DNA of 60,183 bases from an uncultured Collinsella sp. (GCA_900540985.1 UQIC01000011.1:1-60183), one strand, 5' to 3'. Shown: positions 7,828 through 16,149, counted from the first letter of the stretch. The notes: generated by a model not told the origin, from the sequence alone. Numbers and translations: made by a program.

Positions 7828-8610
7828 ATGCTTACCAAGCGCGTGATTCCCTGTCTGGATGTTAAGGACGGCCGTGTGGTCAAGGGCGTCAACTTTGTGA
7901 GCCTGCGCGATGCGGGCGACCCGGTGGAGCTGGCCCGCGCCTACGACCGCGAGGGTGCGGACGAGGTCGTATTTTTGGACATTACCGCGACGAGCGACAA
8001 CCGCGCGACGACCATCGAGATGGCGGCGCACGCGGCCGAGGAGCTCGCTATTCCCTATACCGTGGGCGGCGGTTTTCGCGACTTGGCGTGCATGCGCACC
8101 ATGGTTGCCGCCGGCGCCGACAAGGTGTCGCTTAACTCTGCCGCCGTGCGCGATCCGTCGTTGATCAGCCAGGCCGCCGCGGCGTTTGGCAGCCAGGCCG
8201 TGGTCGTGGCGATCGATGCCAAGCGTGTAGGCCTGCCCGGCGAGCCGGGTGCCGACAAGTGGGAGGTCTTTACCGCGGGTGGCCGTAATGCCACAGGCAT
8301 TGACGTGGTAGCGTGGGCCGAGGAGGCGGCTCGTCGCGGCGCCGGCGAGATCCTGCTCACCAGTATGGACCGTGACGGCACCAAGGCGGGCTTCGACTTG
8401 GCACTCACCCGTGCCGTGGCGCGCGCGGTGCCGATTCCCGTCATCGCGAGCGGTGGCGTGGGCACGCTCGAGCATTTTGCCGAGGGCGTGATCGAGGGCG
8501 AGGCCGACGCCGTGCTGGCAGCCAGCGTCTTTCACTTTGGAACCTTCAGCATCCGTCAAGTGAAGGAGTATATGGCGTCGCAGGGCATCCCTGTCAGGTT
8601 GGACTTCTAG
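7828..8610 (+). CDS. hisF: Imidazole glycerol phosphate synthase, cyclase subunit
   Basis: HisF is the TIM-barrel cyclase partner of HisH. Diagnostic features are RVIPCLDVKDGRVVKGVNF at the N-terminus (first catalytic Asp), VGGGFRDL, ADKVSLNSAAV, and LLTSMDRDGTKAGFD with the second catalytic Asp. VIASGGVGTLEHF is the C-terminal phosphate loop. It is 260 residues, standard for the family. After its stop there is a 149-base gap occupied by a long palindrome before hisI. Confidence 0.96.
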   Translation: MLTKRVIPCLDVKDGRVVKGVNFVSLRDAGDPVELARAYDREGADEVVFLDITATSDNRATTIEMAAHAAEELAIPYTVGGGFRDLACMRTMVAAGADKVSLNSAAVRDPSLISQAAAAFGSQAVVVAIDAKRVGLPGEPGADKWEVFTAGGRNATGIDVVAWAEEAARRGAGEILLTSMDRDGTKAGFDLALTRAVARAVPIPVIASGGVGTLEHFAEGVIEGEADAVLAASVFHFGTFSIRQVKEYMASQGIPVRLDF

Positions 8611-8621
8611 CGCTGCGGCTT

Positions 8622-8712
8622 GCCCAGGCACCCGACCTTCCGGCTCCAACCCTCCTCGCGTACTTAAGTACGCGTCGTCGGGCTTGTCGCTCGGAATCTC
8701 GGGCATCTGGAC
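8622..8712. repeat. Long imperfect palindrome between hisF and hisI
   Basis: A perfect 18-base core CGCGTACTTAAGTACGCG (8657-8674) sits at the centre of a much longer imperfect palindrome whose arms run from GCCCAGG to CTGGAC. CCCGA, TTCCG and CAA blocks match in both arms. The TTAA centre resembles the element at 36097-36226. It probably forms a cruciform or a long RNA hairpin inside the his operon. Confidence 0.7.
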
Positions 8713-8759
8713 AACCCTCGCCGACCTGTGGGGTTTACGGAAATTACTTGGGAGAAATG

Positions 8760-9089
8760 ATGACTGAGGTAATAGAAGCGTCTGATCTTACGTACGACGC
8801 CCGCGGGCTGATTCCTTGTGTGGTTCAGCAATATGACACCGGTGAGGTGCTTATGGTTGCTTGGATGAACGAGGAATCGGTGGGGCTGACGCTCAAGACC
8901 GGGACCACGTGGTTTTGGAGTCGCAGCCGCCAGGAGCTCTGGAACAAGGGCGCGACGAGCGGCAATATGCAGGAGGTTAAGGAACTCTGGGCCGACTGCG
9001 ATAGCGATACGCTACTGGTTAAGGTTGACTCTCCGGGCCCGGCCTGCCATACCGGCAACCGTACCTGCTTCTTTAAGAAACTCGCGTAG
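8760..9089 (+). CDS. hisI: Phosphoribosyl-AMP cyclohydrolase
   Basis: HisI opens the adenine ring of phosphoribosyl-AMP. The zinc/magnesium-binding motifs are clear: VVQQYDTGEVLMVAWMN, FWSRSRQELWNKGATSGN, DCDSDTLLVKV and CHTGNRTCFF. It is a stand-alone 109-residue enzyme; the HisE activity is encoded by the next gene rather than fused. Two adjacent ATG codons exist (8757, 8760). The second leaves about five bases after GGGAG, so I prefer it. It follows the hisF palindrome and may be translated from a long operon mRNA or from a local promoter. Confidence 0.94.
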   Translation: MTEVIEASDLTYDARGLIPCVVQQYDTGEVLMVAWMNEESVGLTLKTGTTWFWSRSRQELWNKGATSGNMQEVKELWADCDSDTLLVKVDSPGPACHTGNRTCFFKKLA

Positions 9090-9135
9090 GGCGGGCACCC
9101 TGTTGGGCGCTCGGTAAAACGGAAAGGATTGAACT

Positions 9136-9453
9136 ATGGGTGTGCGCACCGCAAATGTTCAGGATGGAAATATCGGCGAGACGCTGACGGGTCTGGCCGA
9201 GGTGATTCATGGCCGTCGCGACGCGTCGCCGCAGGAGAGCTATACCGCTCGCCTGCTGACCGACGTCGAGGACGAGCTGCTCAAGAAGCTTGCCGAGGAG
9301 GCGAGCGAGGTCATCATGGCCTGCAAAGATAACGATCACGACCACATCCGCTACGAGGCCGGCGACCTGATTTACCATCTGCTCGTAACGCTCGAACGCT
9401 ACGGTATCACCCTCGACGAACTGGCCGGCGAACTCAACGCTCGCCGCCACTAG
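9136..9453 (+). CDS. hisE: Phosphoribosyl-ATP pyrophosphatase
   Basis: HisE removes pyrophosphate from phosphoribosyl-ATP and belongs to the all-alpha NTP pyrophosphohydrolase (MazG-like) fold. The metal-binding signature KKLAEEASEVIMAC and the later YEAGDLIYHLLV are present. The product is 105 residues with GGAAAGG upstream of the ATG. It is the last gene of the plus-strand his cluster, and the phosphatase gene on the other strand ends two bases after this stop. Confidence 0.94.
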   Translation: MGVRTANVQDGNIGETLTGLAEVIHGRRDASPQESYTARLLTDVEDELLKKLAEEASEVIMACKDNDHDHIRYEAGDLIYHLLVTLERYGITLDELAGELNARRH

Positions 9454-9455
9454 TT

Positions 9456-10367
9456 TTAGGCGAGGGGTGTGGATTCCCATTCGCCGGTGGCGTGGGGGAT
9501 GTCGAAGGTTCGATAACCGCAGTCGTAGGCGTGGGCCTGAGCCTCGCGGATGTTCCAGCAGATATCGCAGGCGCGGTGCGCGTCCGAGCCAAAAGTAATC
9601 GGCACCTCGGCGTGGGCGAAGCAACGCAGCAGCCCGGTCGCGGGATAGAAGTCGTCGAGTCCCTTGCGCGGTGCGGCGGTCGAGACCTCAACGCGGCGAC
9701 CCGTATCGTGGGCGCATTCGGCCATCTGCTCCCAAAACGGCGCCGGGTCAAAATCGGGCGCAAAGCCCTCCTTCGAAAAGCGCATGACCAGGTCGGGATG
9801 GGCCATCACGTCAAAGTCGAGCGGGCTTTCGCAAGCACGGCACCAGTCATCGACATAGCGCTCCCATACGCCGCGCACCCCCAGGTTTTCCCAAACGTGC
9901 AGGTTGGTGTCGTCGTCGACCCAACCGCAAGGGGAATCGGGTGTATCGGGGCGAGCGACGTTTTCCGTTCCCGCCGTACCCGCGGCACCGGCCATGATAT
10001 CGCCGGGGTCGTCAATCCAGTGCACGCTGCCCAAGCGCACCACGGCGCCCTGGGACCAGTGCTCAACCAAGGGTTCGCAGCCCTCGTACCAATCGCATTC
10101 AAAACCGTAGATAAAGGTGAGCTCCGGCGCGATCTGCGCGGCGAGTTTGCGGGCGTCCTCAAAGGCCAGACGATGTGCCGGCAAGTCGCCCTCGACAACC
10201 TGCACTTCGCAGTTGGCGTCCATGCTGGCGGGTAGGGTGAGGTGGTCGGTCGAGACCATGGCGCGGCAGCCGGCGGCGGCAGCAGCGCGGGCGTTGTCCT
10301 CAAACGAGGCATGGCCGTCCGAAAACGAAGTATGGGTGTGGCAGTCGACCAGCGGGCATGCGGGCAT
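9456..10367 (-). CDS. PHP-domain histidinol-phosphatase
   Basis: The protein belongs to the PHP metal-dependent phosphoesterase superfamily. It has the metal-ligand clusters DCHTHTSFSDGH, STDHLTLP, IYGFECDW, RLGSVHWIDD, VMAHPDLV and FGSDAHRACDI in the usual order. Because hisB lacks a phosphatase domain, and this gene abuts hisE in convergent orientation, it most likely dephosphorylates histidinol phosphate as HisJ/HisK does; that assignment is inferred from family and place. The start at 10367 has AAAGGAG upstream. It has 303 residues, longer than many HisK proteins, with an extra loop of about 20 residues around AGAAGTAGTENVARPDTP. Confidence 0.8.
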   Translation of the reverse strand: MPACPLVDCHTHTSFSDGHASFEDNARAAAAAGCRAMVSTDHLTLPASMDANCEVQVVEGDLPAHRLAFEDARKLAAQIAPELTFIYGFECDWYEGCEPLVEHWSQGAVVRLGSVHWIDDPGDIMAGAAGTAGTENVARPDTPDSPCGWVDDDTNLHVWENLGVRGVWERYVDDWCRACESPLDFDVMAHPDLVMRFSKEGFAPDFDPAPFWEQMAECAHDTGRRVEVSTAAPRKGLDDFYPATGLLRCFAHAEVPITFGSDAHRACDICWNIREAQAHAYDCGYRTFDIPHATGEWESTPLA

Positions 10368-10488
10368 GGCGGCTCCTTTGCATTCGGCGAATCTGCTCCA
10401 TTGTAATGGCGCAGCTCTCAACACGCCGGGCACGCCGGAGCTCGAAATCGATTGGAAAGGCTGCGCGGTGCGTTCTCGCTTGCTCTCA

Positions 10489-10553
10489 AAACATGTACAT
10501 CAGCCTCCAAAACCGACAAAAAATGACATGTTTGGAGGCTGACGTACATGTTT
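10489..10553. repeat. 23-bp inverted repeat with CAGCCTCCAAA arms
   Basis: AAACATGTACATCAGCCTCC followed by AAA (10489-10511) is matched by its reverse complement at 10531-10553, with one mismatch. The loop is 19 bases. It sits in the 292-base gap between the divergent PHP and LarC-like genes. A diverged single arm with TTCCAAAACCGGACACAAAA occurs near 46199, so this is a repeat. The rest of the gap holds no gene that I can support. Confidence 0.75.
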
Positions 10554-10659
10554 GGATAGGAGCGAGGGCGGCGACGGACGAAAGTCACGCCTGTGCCACG
10601 TCCGATGTGCTAGCGTTTGAGTGAACAAAACGAGCCCGCGCGGAAAGGATCCGGACCGT

Positions 10660-11145
10660 ATGCAACGTGGAAGTACATCTCCGCTGTCCCGCGAGACCGA
10701 TGCGCCCGAGACCATCGTCAAGCTGGAATGCGACATCGACGACGCGTCGCCCGAGGTGCTCGCCTTCGCCGCCGACCGCCTGCGCGAGGCCGGTGCGCGC
10801 GAGGTACATTGGCTGCCCCTCTATTGCAAGAAAGGTCGCCCCGGCTGGCAGCTGCAGGTAATCTGCACCCACGAGGATATCGAGCGCCTGCAGACGATTA
10901 TCTTTTTGGAGACCACGACCAACGGCATCCGTCGCCAGGTCATGGAGCGCGTCTGCTTGCCGCGCCGCTTTGAGCAGGTGGCGACGACGTGGGGCGAGGT
11001 GGCCGTCAAAGTAGCGACCCTGCCCGACGGCAGCGAGCGTGCAGCGCCCGAGTACGAGGACTGCGCCCGTCTCGCCCGCGAGCATAACGTGCCGCTCCAG
11101 CGCGTGATGCAAGCGGCACAAGCCGCGGCACTGCGATTTGAGTAA
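10660..11145 (+). CDS. Stand-alone LarC C-terminal domain protein (nickel-pincer cofactor family)
   Basis: The 161-residue product matches the C-terminal half of LarC (formerly DUF111), the CTP-dependent enzyme that inserts nickel into the pincer cofactor of lactate racemase. Recognisable stretches are LECDIDDASPEVLAFA, LPLYCKKGRPGWQLQVIC, IIFLETTTNGIR and APEYEDCARLAREHNVPL. The N-terminal LarC1 half is absent and no larA, larB or larE lies nearby. In lactobacilli, LarC is made by frameshifting between larC1 and larC2; here no larC1 precedes the gene. I chose ATG 10660, about ten bases after GGAAAGGAT; an in-frame GTG at 10621 is possible. Confidence 0.8.
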   Translation: MQRGSTSPLSRETDAPETIVKLECDIDDASPEVLAFAADRLREAGAREVHWLPLYCKKGRPGWQLQVICTHEDIERLQTIIFLETTTNGIRRQVMERVCLPRRFEQVATTWGEVAVKVATLPDGSERAAPEYEDCARLAREHNVPLQRVMQAAQAAALRFE

Positions 11146-11200
11146 CGCGGCCGGTGGCACGCCACGCCCAGCCCCATCAACCCCACCCGAAAGGACCACC

Positions 11201-11749
11201 ATGAAATACCTCATCGCTTCCGACATTCACGGCTCGGCATACTGGACCGAGCGCCTCTGCGCCGCCATCGAGTTCGAGCAGCCCGACCGCATCGTGCTGC
11301 TGGGCGACCTGCTCTACCACGGTCCGCGCAACGATCTGCCGCGCGACTACGCTCCCAAGCGCGTGATTCCGCTGCTCAACGCCCTGGCCGACCGCATCAT
11401 CGCGGTGCGCGGCAACTGTGACGCCGAGGTCGACCAGATGGTGCTCGACTTCCCCGTCATGGCGGACTACGCCACGCTGTTCGACGAGACCGGTCGTGAA
11501 CTGTTCCTGACGCACGGCCACGTCTTTGGCGCCGGCATGCACAACAGCGTCGACCACGCGCCCGCGCTGCCCGAGGGCTCCGCGCTCGTCTACGGCCACA
11601 CGCACATCAAGGTTAACGAGGAAAGCGCCGCGCACCCGGGCCTGTGGCTCTTCAACCCCGGCAGCGTGAGCATCCCCAAGGACGGCTCGCACAGCTACGG
11701 CATCTACGAGGGCGGTGCGTTCCGTCACGTGATTCTGGAGGAGGACTAA
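11201..11749 (+). CDS. YfcE-like metallophosphodiesterase
   Basis: A 182-residue calcineurin-like phosphoesterase of the YfcE/MJ0936 type. The five metal-site motifs are all seen: IASDIHG, LLGDLLYHG, VRGNCDAE, LTHGHVFGAG and YGHTHIKV. Such enzymes hydrolyse phosphodiesters in vitro; the cellular substrate is usually unknown. The ATG follows AAAGGACCACC. MazG starts three bases after this stop, so the two are co-transcribed. Confidence 0.88.
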   Translation: MKYLIASDIHGSAYWTERLCAAIEFEQPDRIVLLGDLLYHGPRNDLPRDYAPKRVIPLLNALADRIIAVRGNCDAEVDQMVLDFPVMADYATLFDETGRELFLTHGHVFGAGMHNSVDHAPALPEGSALVYGHTHIKVNEESAAHPGLWLFNPGSVSIPKDGSHSYGIYEGGAFRHVILEED

Positions 11750-11751
11750 CC

Positions 11752-12612
11752 ATGGCGCAGCATATGGCTCAGCAAAATGCCGAGGGTTCGCGCGACCTGT
11801 CCACGCTGGTCGACGCGTCGGCCGAGCTGCAGCATCTGGTGCAGACCATCTGGCGTCTGCGTCAGCCCGATGGCTGCCCGTGGGACCGCGAACAGACGCA
11901 CCAGAGCATCGGCAAGAACATGATCGAGGAGGCCTACGAGGCGCTCGATTGCATCGAGGCGGACGACGCGACGCACCTGCGTGAGGAGCTCGGCGACGTG
12001 CTCATGCAGGTCGTACTGCATGCGCAGATTGCGGCGGATGCCGGCGAGTTTACGCTGGCCGATGTGGCACGCGATATCGACGCCAAGCTCATCCGCCGCC
12101 ACCCACACGTGTTTGGCGATGCGGATGCCGATAACTCCGATGAGGTGCTCAAGATCTGGGACGAGGTCAAGCTTGCTGAGAAGGCCGCCAAGGACAAAGC
12201 CGTGGCGGCAGGCGAGGCTGCGCCCGAGGGCCTGCTCGACGGTGTGCCCACGCATCTGCCGGCGCTGATGCAGGCCCAGAAGGTGTCGCGCAAGGCAGCG
12301 GCCGTGGGCTTTGAGTGGGAGACGGTCCAGGACGTGTGGGACGAGGTCGCCGAGGAGCGTGCCGAGTTTGAGGCCGAGGCTCCCGGCTCGCCCGAGAGCG
12401 AGATGGAGTTTGGCGACCTGCTCTTTGCCCTGGTCAACGTTGCGCGCAAGGAGGGAATCGACGCCGAGAGTGCCCTTCGTGCCAGCACGGCAAAGTTCCG
12501 CCGCCGTTGGGCCGCGATGGAGCAGATGGCGGCCAACGCTCATGTAGATCTGGCTGAGCTTTCGACCCACGGCCTCAACGACCTCTGGGATGCCGCAAAG
12601 GCGGAGGAGTAA
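11752..12612 (+). CDS. mazG: Nucleoside triphosphate pyrophosphohydrolase MazG
   Basis: MazG hydrolyses nucleoside triphosphates to monophosphates and pyrophosphate, cleaning non-canonical nucleotides. The sequence has two MazG domains: the first with CPWDREQTHQSI, EEAYEALDCIE and EELGDVLMQVVLHAQIA; the second with GFEWETVQDVWDEVAEE and EFGDLLFALVNVAR. HPHVFGDA lies between. Its 286 residues are typical of the two-domain type. The start is the ATG three bases after the preceding stop, with GGAGGAGG upstream. Confidence 0.93.
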   Translation: MAQHMAQQNAEGSRDLSTLVDASAELQHLVQTIWRLRQPDGCPWDREQTHQSIGKNMIEEAYEALDCIEADDATHLREELGDVLMQVVLHAQIAADAGEFTLADVARDIDAKLIRRHPHVFGDADADNSDEVLKIWDEVKLAEKAAKDKAVAAGEAAPEGLLDGVPTHLPALMQAQKVSRKAAAVGFEWETVQDVWDEVAEERAEFEAEAPGSPESEMEFGDLLFALVNVARKEGIDAESALRASTAKFRRRWAAMEQMAANAHVDLAELSTHGLNDLWDAAKAEE

Positions 12613-12616
12613 AACT

Positions 12617-12662
12617 GCGGGAACGACGGGCTGATATGCCTCATCGTTCCCGCTAAATTTTT
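12617..12662 (+). terminator. Rho-independent terminator after mazG
   Basis: GCGGGAACGA pairs with TCGTTCCCGC and is followed by TAAATTTTT. It ends the larC-like/yfcE/mazG transcript. A weak -10-like CATAAT at 12697 may belong to the eno promoter. Confidence 0.85.
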
Positions 12663-12801
12663 CGAAAAACAAGTGAATCCCTCGGCTAACTTGGGGCATA
12701 ATGCAAAAAGTGCGACATGGCTAACTTACGGAGGCGCGCCGATGGTGCACGGTCGGCCAGTCGCTTGCATTAACTACGTTTCCAAGTGAGAGGGAGACAA
12801 C

Positions 12802-14091
12802 ATGAGCGATATTTTGGACGTCTACGGTCGTGAAGTGCTCGACAGCCGCGGCAATCCCACCGTCGAGGTCGAGGTCGTGCTCGAGGACGGCAGCTTTGGC
12901 CGCGCAATGGTGCCTTCGGGCGCTTCGACCGGCGCCTTTGAGGCATGCGAGTTGCGCGACGGCGACAAGGGTCGCTACCTGGGCAAGGGCGTCTCGCGGG
13001 CCGTCGAGCACGTCAACAACGAGTGCGCCGATGCCGTCGTGGGCCTCGATGCCTTCGACCAGCGCGCTGTCGATGCCGCGCTGATCGCCGCGGACGGTAC
13101 CCCCAACAAGACCAAGCTCGGTGCCAACGCGATTCTGGGCGTGTCGCTGGCCGTTGCCCGCGCTGCGGCAGAGTCGGCGGGCCTGTCGCTGTACCAGTAC
13201 CTGGGCGGCGTCAACGCTCATCTGCTGCCCACGCCCATGATGAACATCCTCAACGGTGGCGTGCATGCCGACAACAACGTTGACTTCCAGGAGTTCATGA
13301 TCATGCCCGTGGGTGCTCCGAGCTTTGCCGAGGGCCTGCGCTGGTGCGCCGAGGTCTATCACACCCTCAAGGGCGTGCTGCACGAGGCCGGCCTGGGCGG
13401 CGGCGTGGGCGACGAGGGCGGCTTTGCCCCCAACCTTAAGACCAATGCCGAGCCGTTCGAGTACATTACCAAGGCCGTGGAGAAGGCTGGCTTTAAGCCC
13501 GGCGTCGACTTCATGTACGCCATGGACCCGGCGTCCACCGAGTTCTACAACGCCGAGACCGGTATGTACGAGCTCAAGGGCGAGGGCGTGGAGTACACGA
13601 GCGCCCAGATGGTCGATTACTGGGAGAAGCTCGTCGACACCTACCCCATCATCTCCATCGAGGACGGCATGGCGGAGGAGGACTGGGACGGCTGGGTTGA
13701 GCTCACCCAGCGCATTGGCAATAAGGTGCAGCTGGTGGGCGACGACCTGTTCGTCACCAACACCGAGCGCCTCAAGAAGGGCATCGAGCTGGGCGCCGCC
13801 AACGCGATTCTGGTCAAGGTCAACCAGATCGGCACGCTCACCGAGTCGCTCGAGGCCATCGAGACCGCCAAGGAGGCCGGCTACGCTTGCATCGTGAGCC
13901 ACCGTTCCGGCGAGACCGAGGACTCTACGATCGCTGACCTGGTCGTGGGTGTTAACGCCGGTCAGATCAAGTCGGGCGCCCCGTGCCGCAGCGACCGTAT
14001 TGCCAAGTACAACCAGCTCATCCGCATCGAGGACGAGCTCGAGGGCAGCGCGCGCTACGCCGGCAAGTCTGCGTTCTACAACATTCGCTAA
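12802..14091 (+). CDS. eno: Enolase
   Basis: Enolase interconverts 2-phosphoglycerate and phosphoenolpyruvate in glycolysis. All hallmarks are present: EVLDSRGNPTVEVEV, GASTGAFEACELRD, NGGVHADNNVDFQEFMI, GDEGGFAPNL, the metal ligands in SIEDGMAEEDW and GDDLFVTN, and catalytic LVKVNQIGTL and VSHRSGETED. Length 429 is standard. It has its own terminator and is followed by divIC and ppx, a linkage that is common in Actinobacteria. Confidence 0.98.
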   Translation: MSDILDVYGREVLDSRGNPTVEVEVVLEDGSFGRAMVPSGASTGAFEACELRDGDKGRYLGKGVSRAVEHVNNECADAVVGLDAFDQRAVDAALIAADGTPNKTKLGANAILGVSLAVARAAAESAGLSLYQYLGGVNAHLLPTPMMNILNGGVHADNNVDFQEFMIMPVGAPSFAEGLRWCAEVYHTLKGVLHEAGLGGGVGDEGGFAPNLKTNAEPFEYITKAVEKAGFKPGVDFMYAMDPASTEFYNAETGMYELKGEGVEYTSAQMVDYWEKLVDTYPIISIEDGMAEEDWDGWVELTQRIGNKVQLVGDDLFVTNTERLKKGIELGAANAILVKVNQIGTLTESLEAIETAKEAGYACIVSHRSGETEDSTIADLVVGVNAGQIKSGAPCRSDRIAKYNQLIRIEDELEGSARYAGKSAFYNIR

Positions 14092-14162
14092 ACAAGTGGT
14101 GCTCGCGGGGCGGGGTTGACTCGGTTCTGCCCCGCCTTGGCTGGATGCCGCAAAGCACTATT

Positions 14163-14194
14163 GGCGCTGGGCCATATGGCTCAGCGCCTTTTTT
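14163..14194 (+). terminator. Rho-independent terminator after eno
   Basis: GGCGCTGGGCC pairs with GGCTCAGCGCC around ATAT (one G-U pair), followed by TTTTTT. A weaker GCGGGGC...GCCCCGC hairpin lies just before it. Confidence 0.92.
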
Positions 14195-14285
14195 ATGTCG
14201 AGCAAAGGCTGGCGAAGGCGGTGCGGGCGCTCGTGCTATAACTAAAGGACTTAGCGCAAACAAACCTCAACCGCACAAGGCGCAC

Positions 14286-15047
14286 ATGGATCAGATTTAC
14301 GACAACAGGTATTATTCCGCCGGTTCGCGTGAGCCGTCGCCTCGTCGTGCGCGTACCGCGCAGCTTGGCGGGTCTGGTTATGCTGGTGCTGATCGCTCCA
14401 GGTATAGCTCGCCGGCGACTTCGCATCCCAATGCTCAGCCAAATAGTTCCTTGGATAGTCCGGTGCGCCCATCGCGTTCCGCGCATGCGTCGCGCCCTTC
14501 GACCCAGGCGTCCGACAAGCCGCGCCGTCCCTCAAGCCGTCTTTCCGGCTCGGACTTTATGCACTACGCCAACGACAACGCAGTGGTCAAGGCAATTTAC
14601 GACTTTACCCACGGTCCTCAGCGGGGGCTATTCATCGGCATTGTCGTTGCCCTGGTGCTCGTGAGCCTGTATTTCCCCGTGCGCGATCTGTACGTGGCAA
14701 AGCGTTCGAGCGATATCTTGGCCAAGCAGGTCGAGATTCGTCAGCAATACAATGATGAGCTGCAAAAAAGCGTCGACAAGCTGCTCTCGGAGGAGGGTAT
14801 CAAGGACGCGGCATCCGAGGACTTGGGCCTGGTGATGCCCGGCGAGAAGAGGATTGAAGTGCAGGGCCTGGACGACGATTCGGATTCGTCTTCGAGCAAG
14901 AAGTCGTCGAACGCCAAGAAGGCCAGCGAAGTTGCCAAGGAAATCGAAGAAGTCGGTAAGGACGCGCCGTGGTACATCCAGGCGCTCGACATACTGTTTG
15001 GGTTTAACGGTGTCGAGGGCCAGACGGTCGTGTCCAACGGCAAATAG
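14286..15047 (+). CDS. DivIC/FtsB-like septum formation initiator
   Basis: A bitopic protein of 253 residues. It has a long disordered cytoplasmic N-terminus rich in Ser, Pro and Arg (about 1-100), one membrane segment (GLFIGIVVALVLVSLYFPV, about 118-136), and then a coiled-coil stretch (ILAKQVEIRQQYNDELQKSV). A GEKRIEVQG-like segment follows. This is the plan of DivIC/FtsB, which join FtsL and FtsQ in the divisome. The position between eno and ppx matches actinobacterial divIC. The C-terminus carries an acidic-serine linker and a second conserved-looking helix (APWYIQALDILFGF). Confidence 0.72.
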   Translation: MDQIYDNRYYSAGSREPSPRRARTAQLGGSGYAGADRSRYSSPATSHPNAQPNSSLDSPVRPSRSAHASRPSTQASDKPRRPSSRLSGSDFMHYANDNAVVKAIYDFTHGPQRGLFIGIVVALVLVSLYFPVRDLYVAKRSSDILAKQVEIRQQYNDELQKSVDKLLSEEGIKDAASEDLGLVMPGEKRIEVQGLDDDSDSSSSKKSSNAKKASEVAKEIEEVGKDAPWYIQALDILFGFNGVEGQTVVSNGK

Positions 15048-15067
15048 CGCCCGGAGGGGAGCCCGCA

Positions 15068-16069
15068 ATGACAAATTGCAAACGCTATAAGGTGGCCGCG
15101 ATCGACCTGGGAACGGTGTCGTCGCGACTGGTGTTGGCCCAGGTCGAGGGCGGGGCGATCGTGGAATCGTCCAAGCATACCGAGATTACCGACCTGGGCG
15201 AGGGCGTGGACGCGACAGGTCGCTTTTGCGAGGCGGCCGTTGAGCGTGTGCTCGCTGCGTGCCGGATGTTTGTGGACGAGGCACGTACCTTTGGGGCTGC
15301 GTGCGTCTGCACCACGTGCACGAGCGCCGCGCGCGATGCGTCCAATGCCGCCCTGCTGCTGGACGGCCTGCGCGAGCTGGGGCTCGAACCGCAGGTGATT
15401 CCGGGCGAGGTCGAGGCACGTCTGACGTTTTTTGGCGTGGCGCACGACTTTGCCGGCGAGCGCATTATTGTCGCGGATTCGGGCGGCGGGTCCACGGAAC
15501 TCGCGACGGGTGTGTACGCACCGGAGCGTGGGGTCTTTGCGCTGGAGGGCACGCGTTCGCTGGACATCGGTTGTCGCCGCGTGACGGAGCGGTTCTTCTC
15601 GGTGCTGCCGCCTGCGGACGGCGAGCTTGCTGCCGCTGCCAACTGGGCGGGCGAGCAGTTCACCGCCTATTTTGAGGGCCTGCCGAGCAATTTTGAGCGT
15701 GCAGAGTGCCTGGTCGCGGTGGGTGGCACCGTCACCACTCTCGTGGCGCTGGTTCACGAGCTGGAGCCGTACGACTCGAGCTTTGTGCACCTGCGCGAGC
15801 TTTCGATGGAACAGATTTCGGCCGCTATCGAGCGCATGTCCGCGCTGGATGTTGCGGGCATTGCCGCGCTGCCGGGCGTGCAGCCCAAGCGCGCGGGTGT
15901 GATTCTCGCTGGCGCCGTGGTGATTCGCGAACTCATGCGCGCCGGTGGTTACAGGGCGCTTACCGTGAGCGAGAACAGCTTGCTCGCCGGTATGGCCGCC
16001 ACCATCAACGAGACTCTTGACGGTGCAACCCCCACCATCGCCTGGACCCCGAGTCTGAGCGCCCTTTAA
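15068..16069 (+). CDS. Ppx/GppA exopolyphosphatase family protein
   Basis: An ASKHA-fold phosphatase that either degrades polyphosphate or hydrolyses pppGpp. Visible motifs are AAIDLGTVSSRLVLA (phosphate 1), the ADSGGGSTELATG loop (phosphate 2) and VAVGGTVTTLVAL. Catalytic Glu is expected in the IPGEVEARLTF segment. At 333 residues it is a single-module Ppx of the short type. It begins 20 bases after divIC with CCGGAGGGGAG upstream, so the two share a transcript. Confidence 0.88.
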   Translation: MTNCKRYKVAAIDLGTVSSRLVLAQVEGGAIVESSKHTEITDLGEGVDATGRFCEAAVERVLAACRMFVDEARTFGAACVCTTCTSAARDASNAALLLDGLRELGLEPQVIPGEVEARLTFFGVAHDFAGERIIVADSGGGSTELATGVYAPERGVFALEGTRSLDIGCRRVTERFFSVLPPADGELAAAANWAGEQFTAYFEGLPSNFERAECLVAVGGTVTTLVALVHELEPYDSSFVHLRELSMEQISAAIERMSALDVAGIAALPGVQPKRAGVILAGAVVIRELMRAGGYRALTVSENSLLAGMAATINETLDGATPTIAWTPSLSAL

Positions 16070-16082
16070 CCGTCTCCCTCTG

Positions 16083-16149
16083 AGTTGCGGTGAAATAGTT
16101 CCTAAATGGGCCGGTAAACGGGCAAAACAGGAACTATTCCACCGCAACT
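16083..16149. repeat. Palindrome with AGTTGCGGTGAAATAG arms (copy 1)
   Basis: AGTTGCGGTGAAATAGTTCC is matched 27 bases later by GGAACTATTCCACCGCAACT; 19 of 20 positions pair. The outer 16 bases recur exactly in a second palindrome at 54858-54926, whose inner stem differs but still pairs. It follows the ppx stop by 13 bases. Confidence 0.85.
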
